Below, in pieces: positions 1 to 9,400 of a DNA stretch of 64,000 nt. Source of the DNA: Jiangella ureilytica (GTDB taxonomy: Bacteria; Actinomycetota; Actinomycetes; Jiangellales; Jiangellaceae); NCBI RefSeq assembly GCF_004348545.1, contig NZ_SMKL01000013.1:1-64000 (forward strand), given 5' to 3'. Both the position numbers and the translations under genes were made by a program. Position 1 is the stretch's first letter. The number at the start of each line of letters is the position of its first letter. The notes under the pieces were generated by a model that was given only the letters and a program-made list of their open reading frames with translations, did not search any database and had not been told where the DNA came from.

Positions 1-28
1 CGGGGGGAGTCTGGCGACGGGTGCGGGG

Positions 29-200
29 TCGGCGGGCCTTGGTGCGTCCGGGATGTGGGATTTGGCGCGTTTCGCGGGGCCATCACGAGGTTCTCTGCCG
101 CTTCACGAGGCCTGCTGTCGGCGGGCCTTGGTGCGTCCGCGATGTGGGATTTGCCGCGTTTCGCGGGGCCATCACGAGGTTTTCTGCCGCTTCACGAGGC
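29..200. repeat. 89-bp tandem duplication in non-coding DNA
   Basis: A block beginning TCGGCGGGCCTTGGTGCG at 29 recurs at 118, giving a period of 89 bases; the match runs to the CTTCACGAGG ends at 110 and 199 with only a few substitutions. A further 20-base direct repeat of GCCTGGTGATGT follows at 207-218 and 227-238, and ACGAAACGGGCACG-type elements recur near 287-300 and 310-323. No convincing gene is seen in 1-735: short reading frames here exist only because the repeated DNA lacks stops. The origin of the repeat is unknown. Confidence 0.85.
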
Positions 201-346
201 ATGCATGCCTGGTGATGTGGCAGAACGCCTGGTGATGTAGCGGATCGCCGATGATCATCGCTGTGCGCATCCCGGCGAACCGGGACGAAACGGGCACGTG
301 AAAGGGGGACGCGAAACGGGTACGCGGGCCGCGAGGCGTGCCCAGG

Positions 347-733
347 GTCTCCCCGTCCCCCTGATAGCTGCCCGTTCTTATGCCCCGGGTGCCCGGGTCA
401 AGCCGAAGCCCCCAACCACAGGGTCAAGCAACCACAGAGGGCGCCGGCTTGAGGCGGGTGCCCGGGGTTAAGAGAATGGGCAGCAAGGGGGACGGGGAGC
501 CCACCTCATCCCCCGGCGAACCCCATCACCCCCGGCGAGCCATCCGGCGAAGAGCGGCGGTAGGCGGGTGGCCGGGATCAAGAGAATGGGCGGCAAGGGA
601 GACGGGGAGCCCACCCCCAAGCGACTCGGCGAGGAGCCCGGCCAACCCCATGCTTGGAGATGATCGGCGGGTGGCCCAGGGTCAAGAGAATGGGCAACAG
701 GGGGACGGGGAGCCCACCTCAATCCCCGGCCCA
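347..733. repeat. Four-copy dispersed repeat, three direct and one inverted
   Basis: A unit of about 60 bases with the core AAGAGAATGGG followed by GGGGACGGGGAGCCCACC occurs at about 454-516, 564-626 and 667-729, spaced 110 and 103 bases. A fourth, diverged copy lies in opposite orientation at 347-399, where the complementary core reads GTCTCCCCGTCCCC and then CCCGTTCTTATGCCCCGGG. The copies lie just beyond the stop codon of the MMPL gene on the other strand. The arrangement resembles small intergenic repeat families, but no transposase, terminal inverted repeat or target duplication is seen. Confidence 0.75.
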
Positions 734-735
734 CC

Positions 736-2943
736 TCAGAACTCTGCGCCAACCCCGGCAACCTCTCGAACCTCACGGACGCGGCCCGACCGGCTCCTCC
801 TCCGCGACGCCCGCCGCCTCCGCCGCCGTCGGCTCCGGCTTCTCGAGAGCGCGCTCGGCCACCACATGCGCTGTCCGAGGTCGAGGTTGAGTGCCGTCAC
901 GAGGATCGACCGGACGATCAGGGTGTCGAGCAGGACGCCCAGCGCCACCGCGATCCCGATCTCCGCGAACGCGACCACCGGCAGCGTCGCCAGCACGGCG
1001 AACGTCCCGGCCAGCACCAGCCCGGCCGACGTGATGACGCCGCCGGTCGCGGCCAGCCCGATGAGCGCGCCTCGCCGGGTGCCGTGCTGCTTGGCCTCCT
1101 CGTGCACGCGGGTCATCAGGAAGATGTTGTAGTCGATGCCCAGCGCGACCAGGAACACGAACACGAACAGCGGGAAGGCCGTATCGGCGCCGGCGAAGCC
1201 CAGGATGTGCTCGAAGATCAGCGAGCTCAACCCCAGCGCGGCGGCGAACGACAGCACCACCGTCGCGATCAGGACCAGTGGCGCCACGAACGCCCGCAGC
1301 AGGATCATGAGGATCACGAACACCGCGGCCAGCACCAGCGGCATGATCACCAAGCTGTCGCGGCTGGCCGCGTTCTGCGCGTCGAGGGCGACGGCGGTGT
1401 TGCCGCCGACCAGCGCGTTCGCGTCGCCCACTGCGTGGACGCTGTCGCGGACCGCCTCGACGGTGTCCTGTGCCGCCGGGCTGTCGGGTGCGGCCTCGAG
1501 CGTGCCCTCCATGTAGACGAGGTCGTCGCTCACGGGCGTCGGGTCGGTCACGTCGGCGATGCCGTCGGTGTCCTGGAACGCCTGCCGCACCGCGTCGGCC
1601 TCCGGGGCGTCGGCGATGACGATCACCGGGCTGCCGGTGCCGGCTGGGAAGTGCCGGGCCAGCGCCTCCTCGCCGGTGATGGAGGCGGGCGTGTCGACGA
1701 ACGCGTCCTTGTTGGCGATGACGCCGGTGTTCAGGCCGAGCAGCCCGAGCGCCATCGCGCCGAGAGCCAGCGACGTCACGATCCACACCGACCGCGGGCG
1801 GTGCGCGATGGACCGGCCGATCCGCGCCCAGAACCCGCGCTCCGTCGGCTCCGCGGACCCGAACTTCGGCTTGAGCGGCCAGAACACCCAGCGGCCGGTC
1901 ACCACGAGCAGCGCCGGAAGCAGCGTCAGCATCGCCGACACGCCGATGACCACGCCGATCGCCAGCACCGGGCCCATGCCACGCGTCGAGTTCATCTCCG
2001 CGGCCACCAGGCACAGCATGCCGACGGCGACGGTGGCGGCGCTGGCCACGATGGCCGGGCCGGCGCGGTGCAGGGCGAACGCCATGGCCTCGTGCCGGTC
2101 CTCGTGCCGGCGCAGCTCCTCGCGGTAGCGCGCGATCAGCAGCAGCGCGTAGTCGGTGCTCGCGCCGAACACCAGCACCAGCAGGATGCCCGCCGTCTGC
2201 CCGTTCACCGTCACGTTCGCGTACTCGGCCAGCAGGTAGACGACGGCCTGGGCGGCGGTGAGCGCGGTGAACGCCGAGAAGACGGGGATGAACCAGAGCA
2301 CCGGGCTGCGGTACGAGAACAACAGGATGACGATGACGACCGCCATCGCCGCGTACAGCAGGGTGCCGTCGATGCCCTCGAACGCGTCGGCGAAGTCGGC
2401 GGAGACGCCGGCTGGCCCGGCCACGTACGCGTTCAGTCCGTCGGGCCCGCCGCTGACGATGTCGTTCATCTCGTCGACGGCGTCGCCGAGGGCGAACCAG
2501 CCGCCGTCGCCCGGATCGACCGGCACGATGATCTGCAGCGCCTCGCCGTCCTCCGACGGGATCGGCCCGACGACGTCGCCGCTGACGTTGTCGACGTCCG
2601 CGAACGCCTGTGCGTCGTCGGCGGCCTTCGCCTGGTCCTCGGGCGTGATGCCGCCCGGCCGCTCGTAGACGATGATGGCCGGCAGCTCCTCGCCGGTCTG
2701 GAAGGCGTCCTGCTGCACCTCGAACACCCGGGTCGACTCGGCCGAGCCGGGCAGCCAGGACGCGGTGTCGTTCTCCTGCGCACCGGTCAGCTTCGCCGAC
2801 AGCGGGAACGCGACGACGAGCACCGCCAGCCAGAACACGAGGACGACCCACTTGCTGCGGCGCCCGCAGACGAGCGGACCCAGCCGCCGTCGCGTTCCGC
2901 CGGCAGGCGGCTTGCCGTCACGCTCAGGTGTGGTCACGGCCAT
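736..2943 (-). CDS. MMPL family membrane transporter
   Basis: A 735-residue RND-like exporter of the MMPL family, which in actinomycetes moves lipids or other hydrophobic compounds across the inner membrane using the proton gradient. A first transmembrane helix lies at about residues 31-50, followed by a large extracytoplasmic domain, a five-to-six-helix bundle near 195-370, then a repeat of the same helix-domain-bundle plan from about residue 385, the expected two-fold architecture. The length is normal for the family. The C-terminus is unusual: after the last helix it ends in a tail of about 40 residues rich in Arg and Ser. The stop codon sits at the edge of the repeat-rich 1-735 block, so the tail may have been altered by repeat-associated rearrangement. 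It stands alone with no obvious operon partner; substrate unknown. Confidence 0.93.
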   Translation of the reverse strand: MAVTTPERDGKPPAGGTRRRLGPLVCGRRSKWVVLVFWLAVLVVAFPLSAKLTGAQENDTASWLPGSAESTRVFEVQQDAFQTGEELPAIIVYERPGGITPEDQAKAADDAQAFADVDNVSGDVVGPIPSEDGEALQIIVPVDPGDGGWFALGDAVDEMNDIVSGGPDGLNAYVAGPAGVSADFADAFEGIDGTLLYAAMAVVIVILLFSYRSPVLWFIPVFSAFTALTAAQAVVYLLAEYANVTVNGQTAGILLVLVFGASTDYALLLIARYREELRRHEDRHEAMAFALHRAGPAIVASAATVAVGMLCLVAAEMNSTRGMGPVLAIGVVIGVSAMLTLLPALLVVTGRWVFWPLKPKFGSAEPTERGFWARIGRSIAHRPRSVWIVTSLALGAMALGLLGLNTGVIANKDAFVDTPASITGEEALARHFPAGTGSPVIVIADAPEADAVRQAFQDTDGIADVTDPTPVSDDLVYMEGTLEAAPDSPAAQDTVEAVRDSVHAVGDANALVGGNTAVALDAQNAASRDSLVIMPLVLAAVFVILMILLRAFVAPLVLIATVVLSFAAALGLSSLIFEHILGFAGADTAFPLFVFVFLVALGIDYNIFLMTRVHEEAKQHGTRRGALIGLAATGGVITSAGLVLAGTFAVLATLPVVAFAEIGIAVALGVLLDTLIVRSILVTALNLDLGQRMWWPSALSRSRSRRRRRRRASRRRSRSGRVREVREVAGVGAEF

Positions 2944-3059
2944 GACCCATCACTCCTCGGCCGACGCGCGCCGGCCCCCCGTCGGAGTCTCGGACCCGCA
3001 CGAGTCTAAGGGCGCTGACGCCGCGCGGAGCCGGGTCGGAAGCGGATATTTTCGGCACC

Positions 3060-3412
3060 GTGATCGTGTGGCTGAGCGGCACCTTCGGCGCCGGCAAGAC
3101 GACGACGGCGACGGCGCTGGTGGTGCCGCAGACGGTGCTGGTCGAGGCCTACTGGCGGGAGCTGCGGGCCGGCTTCGAGGAGGCCGGCCTTCCCGTCCAT
3201 CACGTCCTCCTCCACGCCGATGAGGACACCGTGATGCGGCGCATCGAGACCGACACCGCCGAGACCGGGCCCGGCAGTGGCGGCTGGACCACTTGGCGCC
3301 CTACCGGGCGGCGCCGCCGTGGCTGCGGGCCGCAGCCGGCACGGTCGTCGACACCGCGGGCACCGATCCGCGCGACGTCGCCGCGCGGATCGCCGCCGCC
3401 GTCACGGCGTGA
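3060..3412 (+). pseudogene. Decayed AAA/P-loop kinase-like gene
   Basis: The start (GTG, 3060) opens a clear P-loop, GTFGAGKTTT, typical of the about 180-residue actinobacterial ATP-binding proteins that begin MIVW-GTFGAGKTTT. Immediately after this the frame jumps to VVPQTVLVEAYWRELRAGF, a motif that normally lies some 60 residues further on, so a central block appears deleted. A second lesion follows: near 3265 the frame shifts from the start frame to a frame reading RQWRLDHLAPYRAAPPWLR and ending at the TGA at 3410-3412, which is the expected family C-terminus. The gene therefore carries an internal deletion and a frameshift. Its end overlaps the end of the convergent acetyltransferase gene by 11 bases. 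Confidence 0.8.
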
Positions 3413-4487
3413 GCTTCCAGGCGCCCTCGTAGCCGATGGCGGTGAAGCCGACCGCCTCGTTGACGTCGAGCATGTGGCGGTTCTCTTCGGCGTTGAACGT
3501 GTAGACCATGGGCGACGACGGGCTGACCTCGGCGAGCTGCTGCAGGTTGGCCACCTTGAGCAGCATGCCGAGCCGGCGCCCGCGATGTTCGGCGAGTACC
3601 AGGGTGTCCTCTTGTGTGACCGGGCGGGTGCGGTCGGCGGCCAGGTAGAGCTCGTTGAAGCCGGCCAGCCGCCCGCTGGGGACGTGGAGGGCGGCGACGG
3701 TGAGGCGCTCGCGGCCGCTGTCGCCGAGCTGGCCGTCCCAGTCGGCGACCCGGGCGGCGTCCCACTTTTCCTCGGGGAAGTCGAGCCCGGCGCTGGGCGC
3801 GTCGGTGCTCATGCGCGTCTTGAGGGTCGCGACGTCGCCGACCCACTCGGGCGGCGTGGTGCCGACCCAGGAGACGACGCGGTAGTCGTCGCCGGCGGCG
3901 GCCTGGGCCTCGGCCCGCTTCGCGTCGAGCAGCGCCGGGTCGACCGGCAGCGGCAGCCCGCTGATGCGCGCCACCTGCTCGAGCCGGTAGCCGCGCCGCT
4001 GCAGGAACCGCACGCCGGGGTCGTCGGCGGAGAGCCAGCCGAAGCCGGTCGGCGGCTCGAGGCGCTCGCCGGTGGACGGTCGCGTGTGGATGGCGTCGGC
4101 CTGCAGGACCGGCCGGCCGGAGTCGAGGGCGATGGCGGCGAGGTGGTCGTAGAGCGCCGTGCCGACGCCGCGGCGCCGGAACTCGGGCAGCACCTCGACC
4201 TCGAGCCACGACGCGGTCGCGTCCTCGGCCGACGACCACGACAGGATGCCCCGCCCGACGATGCGGCCCGCGACCCGCGCGACGAACAGCCGAATCGGCT
4301 CGTGCTGCTGCCGCTGGTAGACGGGGAGCAGCTCGCGGGCGCTGTAGTTGAGCACGTCTGTGCCCATGAGGTGCGACTCGATGGCGTTACGGACGTCGAC
4401 CATCTCCGCGAAGGCCGCGGCGTCGGGCGCATCCATCGAGGCCGGGATCGCCAGCTCCTCGACGACGACGGCGGTGTCGGTGCTCAT
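3402..4487 (-). CDS. GNAT acetyltransferase with two GNAT domains
   Basis: A 361-residue N-acetyltransferase that should move an acetyl group from acetyl-CoA to an unknown amine. Two GNAT folds lie in tandem: the first has the acetyl-CoA loop RRRGVGT at residues 104-110, the second has RGRRLG at about 302-307 followed by an N-x(4)-N-x-E-V-G-F ending typical of GNAT C-termini. The layout is like that of mycothiol synthase MshD and related tandem GNAT proteins, but I do not see evidence that it is MshD. The ATG at 4487 (MSTDTAV) is chosen over an upstream in-frame ATG because the extra 14 residues are low-complexity. It lies 42 bases downstream of the sugar isomerase gene and may be cotranscribed with it. 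Confidence 0.88.
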   Translation of the reverse strand: MSTDTAVVVEELAIPASMDAPDAAAFAEMVDVRNAIESHLMGTDVLNYSARELLPVYQRQQHEPIRLFVARVAGRIVGRGILSWSSAEDATASWLEVEVLPEFRRRGVGTALYDHLAAIALDSGRPVLQADAIHTRPSTGERLEPPTGFGWLSADDPGVRFLQRRGYRLEQVARISGLPLPVDPALLDAKRAEAQAAAGDDYRVVSWVGTTPPEWVGDVATLKTRMSTDAPSAGLDFPEEKWDAARVADWDGQLGDSGRERLTVAALHVPSGRLAGFNELYLAADRTRPVTQEDTLVLAEHRGRRLGMLLKVANLQQLAEVSPSSPMVYTFNAEENRHMLDVNEAVGFTAIGYEGAWKLTP

Positions 4488-4529
4488 GCCCGGCACCGTA
4501 GACCGCCCGCCGCCGCGGGCGCACCGCAT

Positions 4530-5231
4530 TTATCGGGCGCCGCTCAGGACCTCGGCATACTCGCTGACCAGTAGGTACCGCGCCGGCGCGTCCTCGACGA
4601 CCGCCGCGTACCGCGGGAACGGGTCGAGGAAGAGATTGTCGTCGACGTCGTCGTTGACGGACGAGACCTCGCCGGCCAGCACCACGCCGCCGTCGGCCCA
4701 GAACCGGTGGAAGACCCCGGCCGGCACCTGGATGCTTTGCCCCGCCTCGAGCCGCACCGGCACCCCCGCGCGCACGGCCCGCTCCAGCCCGTCGACCAGG
4801 GTCACGACGGTGTCGAGGTCAGCCTGCTCGGGGCGCAGCTCGACCACCAGCGCCGCTCCGCCGCGGTTGATGATGTCCTCGGTCTTGCGCCGGTGCAGGT
4901 GCATCGGCGTCTCCTGGCCGTCCTGCGCGACCAGGAACTTCTCCGCGTACGTCTGCCCGGCGCCGGAGTCGCGTTCGGCGAGCGTCCCGTTGCGCAAGGT
5001 GCACAGCACCAGCCCGACGCGGTCGAAGTCGCCGCGGCCGAAGTCGGTGACGTCCCAGCCCAGCCCGCGTTCCATGGCCGGGCGCACGGCGGCCGCCTCG
5101 GACCCCGCGCCCGCCAGCCAGTCCGCCCGCGACCACGAGGCGAATCCCGGCAGCGCGATGCCGGCCTCGGCGGCGAGCGAGCGGGCACCGTCGACGGCGG
5201 CATCGATCCGCGACCTCTCCATGCGCCGCAT
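4530..5231 (-). CDS. D-lyxose/D-mannose isomerase family cupin
   Basis: A 233-residue cupin of the D-lyxose ketol-isomerase family, enzymes that interconvert D-lyxose and D-xylulose or D-mannose and D-fructose using a divalent metal. The metal-binding cluster is clear: H111 and H113 in PMHLHRRKTEDIINRGG, E118, and H175 in VPAGVFHRFW. The GEVSSVNDDVDDNLF segment near residue 187 is also a family signature. Length is normal. The start may instead be the second ATG three codons inside. It is followed by the GNAT gene on the same strand. No sugar transporter or kinase is adjacent, so the physiological sugar is not evident; the family assignment is firm and the exact substrate is inferred. Confidence 0.85.
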   Translation of the reverse strand: MRRMERSRIDAAVDGARSLAAEAGIALPGFASWSRADWLAGAGSEAAAVRPAMERGLGWDVTDFGRGDFDRVGLVLCTLRNGTLAERDSGAGQTYAEKFLVAQDGQETPMHLHRRKTEDIINRGGAALVVELRPEQADLDTVVTLVDGLERAVRAGVPVRLEAGQSIQVPAGVFHRFWADGGVVLAGEVSSVNDDVDDNLFLDPFPRYAAVVEDAPARYLLVSEYAEVLSGAR

Positions 5232-5343
5232 TCTAGGGCGCGGTCAGAGCCCTCGGACGTCGTCGGGCCGGGCAGGGCCCTCGTGACGGTCGCCCTGGCT
5301 CGGCGCTTCGAACCGACGATGTCGAGGAGGCCTCCGGCCCCTC

Positions 5344-6384
5344 CTATCGCCGGTCTGCCCGTCCCTCCTGGAGCCAGCCGCGGCGGGCCGCGGCGAGTCC
5401 GGCCTGGAACCGCGTCTCGGCGCCCAGCTCCTCCAGCAGCACCGCGATGCGCCGCCGGGTCGTGCGGTAGCTCCACTCCAGGTGGTTGGCGATGGCCTGG
5501 TCCTTCATGCCGCTGGCCAGCAGTGCGAGCAGCCGCCGGTCGTCGGGCCCGGGAACGACGGCGTCCGGCTCGCGCACCGCCGTGAGGGGCGTCGCCCGCT
5601 CCCACAGCTCGTCGAACACGTACAGCAGCACGTCCAGCAGCGAGCACGGGTGGACGACGATGGCGCCGGACACGTCGCGCTGGTTCAGCGACTGCGGGAC
5701 GAACGCCAGCTTGCGGTCGAACGTGGCCAGCTTCAGCGGCAGCCGCGACGTGACCCGGGCCTGCTCGCCCGCCTCGACGTAGCGCAGGATCGCGTCGGCG
5801 GCGAGCGGCGAGCGTTCCAGTGCCGCGCGGTCATAGATGGCCTTGCAGGTGACGCCGCGGGCCAGGATCTCGAACTCCAGGTCGTTGGAGCGAGGCCCGC
5901 GCGGACCGGAGTAGGGCGGCGTGTCGAGCACCTGGATCTCGCTGGTGGCCGAGCGCTGCAGCTGGTCGAACCGGCGCAGCACCGCGTCGGATCCGGTGAC
6001 GATCTCGCACAGCTCGTTGCGCTCGGCCTCGAGCCCCTCGCGGTAGTCCTCCATGAGCAGCGCCCCGAGCGTCCGGATGCGGCCCAGCTCCGCCTCCTTG
6101 TCGCGGACCAGCGCCTCCAGCCCGACGTCGGGAGCCGCCGGCAGGAACCGGGCGACGGTCCCGGTAGAGCGGCTGACGAGCCCGGCGTGCTCGAGGACGG
6201 CCAGGGCGCGGCGGGCGCGCGGCCGGGGTATCTCGAGGGTCTCGGCCAGCTCGGCGGTCGTCGAGCCGGGCAGTCGCAGCAGCGTCCGGTAGGCGCGCTC
6301 CTCGATCGAGCCGATGCCGAGTGCGCCGAGCGGCACGGAGTGGGCGTCGGCACCGGCCGGGAGGCCAGTTCTGTCCATGGCCAT
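5344..6384 (-). CDS. TrmB-like / LuxR-type HTH regulator
   Basis: A 346-residue transcription factor with an N-terminal winged helix of the TrmB type (about residues 26-85, SIEERAYRTLLRLPGSTTAEL), a central effector-like domain and a C-terminal LuxR-type HTH (about 281-340, DDRRLLALLASGMKDQAIANHL). It has no receiver or kinase-associated domain. It is divergent from the giant subtilase gene with only 83 bases between the start codons, so it very probably regulates that gene and itself. A clear paralogue (33446-34387) has the same domain order and the same divergent position beside the second subtilase of this window. ATG 6384 is chosen because upstream residues run into the intergenic region; 6378 is also possible. 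Confidence 0.85.
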   Translation of the reverse strand: MAMDRTGLPAGADAHSVPLGALGIGSIEERAYRTLLRLPGSTTAELAETLEIPRPRARRALAVLEHAGLVSRSTGTVARFLPAAPDVGLEALVRDKEAELGRIRTLGALLMEDYREGLEAERNELCEIVTGSDAVLRRFDQLQRSATSEIQVLDTPPYSGPRGPRSNDLEFEILARGVTCKAIYDRAALERSPLAADAILRYVEAGEQARVTSRLPLKLATFDRKLAFVPQSLNQRDVSGAIVVHPCSLLDVLLYVFDELWERATPLTAVREPDAVVPGPDDRRLLALLASGMKDQAIANHLEWSYRTTRRRIAVLLEELGAETRFQAGLAAARRGWLQEGRADRR

Positions 6385-6467
6385 AGCTGGCCAGCGTAGT
6401 GCCTGGACACTCATATGCGGCATCGCGGACCATACCGGCAATCCACGCCAGCGTCGGAAGGCCGAGC
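6385..6467. promoter_or_regulatory. Divergent promoter region, regulator and subtilase
   Basis: This 83-base gap must hold the promoters of both the regulator and the secreted protease. It contains TGGCCAGCGTAGT at 6388-6400, which resembles TGGCGAGTAGT at 34408-34418 in the matching gap of the second regulator/protease pair. A CATATG palindrome lies near 6413. A purine-rich GGAAGG near 6456 may serve as ribosome-binding site for the ATG at 6468. The shared element is a candidate operator, but two sites are too few to be sure. Confidence 0.4.
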
Positions 6468-9400
6468 ATGCCCGTGCGCTCCCGCGTCGCCGCCCTCACG
6501 TCCGCCGTCCTCGTACTCGGCTCCCTGACGCTCCCCGGGACGGCCGCGCCGGCCGGCCCGGCCGCATCGGCCTCCGTCAGCGCCGCCACCGCAGTGGGCG
6601 ACGCCGCGGACGGCTGGACGGCGAAGGTCGAGGACGCCGTCGTGTCCACGCTCGCCGCCGGCGAGACCACCGACGTGATGATCGCCTTCGAGGAACGCGC
6701 CGACCTGGCCGCCGCCGCGCGGATCGACGACTGGGACGAGCGCGGCGCCGCCGTCGTGGCGGCCCTGCAGGAGACCGCGGCGGACAGCCAGGCCGCCACC
6801 CGCGCGGAGCTCGACGCGGCCGGCGCCGACTACGAGGCGTACTGGATCGCCAACGCGATCCTGGTCCGCGACGCGACGGAGGCGATCGCTCGGCGGGTCG
6901 CCGAGCAGCCGGGCGTGGACCAGGTGCTCGAGGTCGCCCAGTACGACGTGCCGGAACTGCTGCCCGCCGACCCCGCGGCCACGACGGCGGCGCAGGAGGC
7001 GGCCGCCGCGGCAGCCGCCGAGTGGGGCGTCGCCGCCGTCCACGCCGACCGCGTCTGGTCCGAGGTCGACGTGCGCGGCGAGGGGCTGGTCATCGCGAAC
7101 ATCGACACCGGCGTGCAGTTCGACCACCCGGCGCTGGCGGCGCGCTACCGCGGCGCGAACGCCGACGGCGCCGTCAGCCACGACTACCACTGGTACGACC
7201 CCGCCCACGTCTGCCCGAGCGCCGTGCCGTGCGACAACCAGGGCCACGGCACGCACACCATGGGCACGATGGCCGGCGGCGACGAGGGCGGCACGGCGAT
7301 CGGGGTCGCGCCCGGCGCCCGATGGATCGCCGCGAAGGGCTGCGAGGCCACGGCCCAGGCGGCCTGCTCGATCACATCGCTGGTCGCCTCGGGCCAGTGG
7401 ACCCTCGCCCCGACCGACGCCAACGGCCAGAACCCGCGCATCGACCTGCGCCCGCACGTCGTCAACAACTCGTGGGGCGCCGACACCCTCGGGTTCGCCG
7501 ACCCGTTCTACGACCAGATCGTCGACGCGTGGAACGCGGCCGGCGTCTTTGCGGTCTTCTCCAGCGGCAACGACGGCGCCAACGGCTGCACCACCGTCGG
7601 ATCGCCGGCCGACTCGCCGGGCGCGTACGCCGTCGGCGCACACGACCCGGCGAACCTGATCGCGCCGTTCTCCAGCCGCGGTCCCGGCCCGAACGGCCGG
7701 ATCCGCCCGGACGTCGCCGCACCCGGCGTGGCGGTGCGCTCCAGCGTCCCCGGCAGCGGCTACGGGACCGCCAACGGCACGTCGATGGCGGCGCCGCACG
7801 TGACGGCGACCGTGGCGCTCATGTGGGCGGCGGCGCCGTCGCTGATCGGCGACATCGACGGCACCCGCGAACTGCTCGGCACGACCGCCGTCGACACCCC
7901 CAACGCCGAGTGCGGCGGCAGCGAGCAGCGCAACAACGCGTTCGGCGAGGGCCGCCTCGACGCGTTCGCGGCGGTGACGGCGTCGCCGATCGGCGCGACC
8001 GGGCTGCTCTCCGGCGTCGTCGCCGACGGCGCCACAGGCGAGCCGGCGCCGGGGGTCCAGCTCCGCGCCGCGAGCGACGGCTACCAGCGCACGACGGTGA
8101 CCGGCCCGGACGGCCGCTACGAGATGACGCTGGTCGCCGGCACCTACGAGCTGACGGCGACGGCGTACGGCTTCGCGCCCGGCGGCGCGAGCGGGGTGGT
8201 CGTCACCGAGGACGCCACCACGAGCCTGGACCTCGACCTCACCGCGCTCCCGTCGGTGACGGTCAGCGGCACCGTCGCCGACGGCTCCGGCCAGGGCTGG
8301 CCGCTGTACGCGGGCATCAGCATCGCCGGCTACCCGCACGGCACCGTGTGGACCGACCCCGAGACCGGCCGCTACGAGGTGGAGCTGCCGGCGTCGACCG
8401 CCTACGCGCTCACCGTCCGGCCGCACGCCGACGGGTATGCGACCGCCAGCCGCACGGTCGAGGTGGGCGACGGCGACCTCACGGCCGACTTCGCTGCCAC
8501 CGTCGTCACCAACGAGTGCCTGGCACCCGGCTACGCACCTGCCCACCGCGGCGCGTTCGCGTCCTTCGACGCCGGCCTGCCGGCCGGCTGGGCGGTGCAG
8601 ACGGTTCGGGGCAACGGCTGGGAGACCGGCGACTCCGGCCGGCGCGGCAACCTCACCGGCGGTGACGGCGACTTCGCCAGCATCGACAGCGCATCCGGGC
8701 AGCTGCTGGAGGACGGCGTGCTGGTCTCCGCGCCGGCGGACCTCACCGGCATCGCCGCACCGGTGCTGTCGTTCCGGGCCGACCTGCTGCTCTCGCGCGG
8801 CGTCGCCGAGGCCGACGTCTCCGTCGACGGCGGCGCGACCTGGCAGAACGTCTGGCGGCGGACGGCGCACTCGCGCGGCCCGCGGCAGGAGCAGGTGCCG
8901 CTGCCGGAGGCCGGCGGGCGCGATGACGTGCGCGTGCGATTCCACTACCGCAACGACACCGCGAACAACGGCTGGTGGCAGCTCGACGACGTTCTCATCG
9001 GCGAGCGGGCCTGCGAGCCGGTCGAGGGCGGGATCGTCCTCGGCCAGGTGCGCGACGACCGCACCGAGGCCCCGCTCGACGGCGCCACTGTGCGCAGCGC
9101 CGACGGCACGGTCGACGTCACCTCGACCGCCACCCCGGGCGACCCGGGTCTCGGCGGCGGCTTCTACGCGGCCTTCGTCGCCGGCGCCGGGGACCACGAG
9201 CTGACCGCCAGGCACGACCTCGGCCAGCACGGGGCGCGGACCCGCACCGTCGCCGTCGACCCCGGCACCGTCACCCGCGCCGACTTCGAGCTGGGCACCG
9301 GCGAGCTCCAGGTGAGCGACGCCGTCGTCGAGGAGCAGGTCGAGGTCGGCGGCACGCGCACCGCCACCGTCACCGTCACCAACACCGGCACCGCGCCCGC

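Noticed and set aside
1-240. Possible CRISPR-like repeat array or short genes in the left-end repeats
   Set aside because: Only two copies of an 89-base unit exist, with no spacers of regular length, and the short frames are products of repeated stop-free GC-rich DNA.
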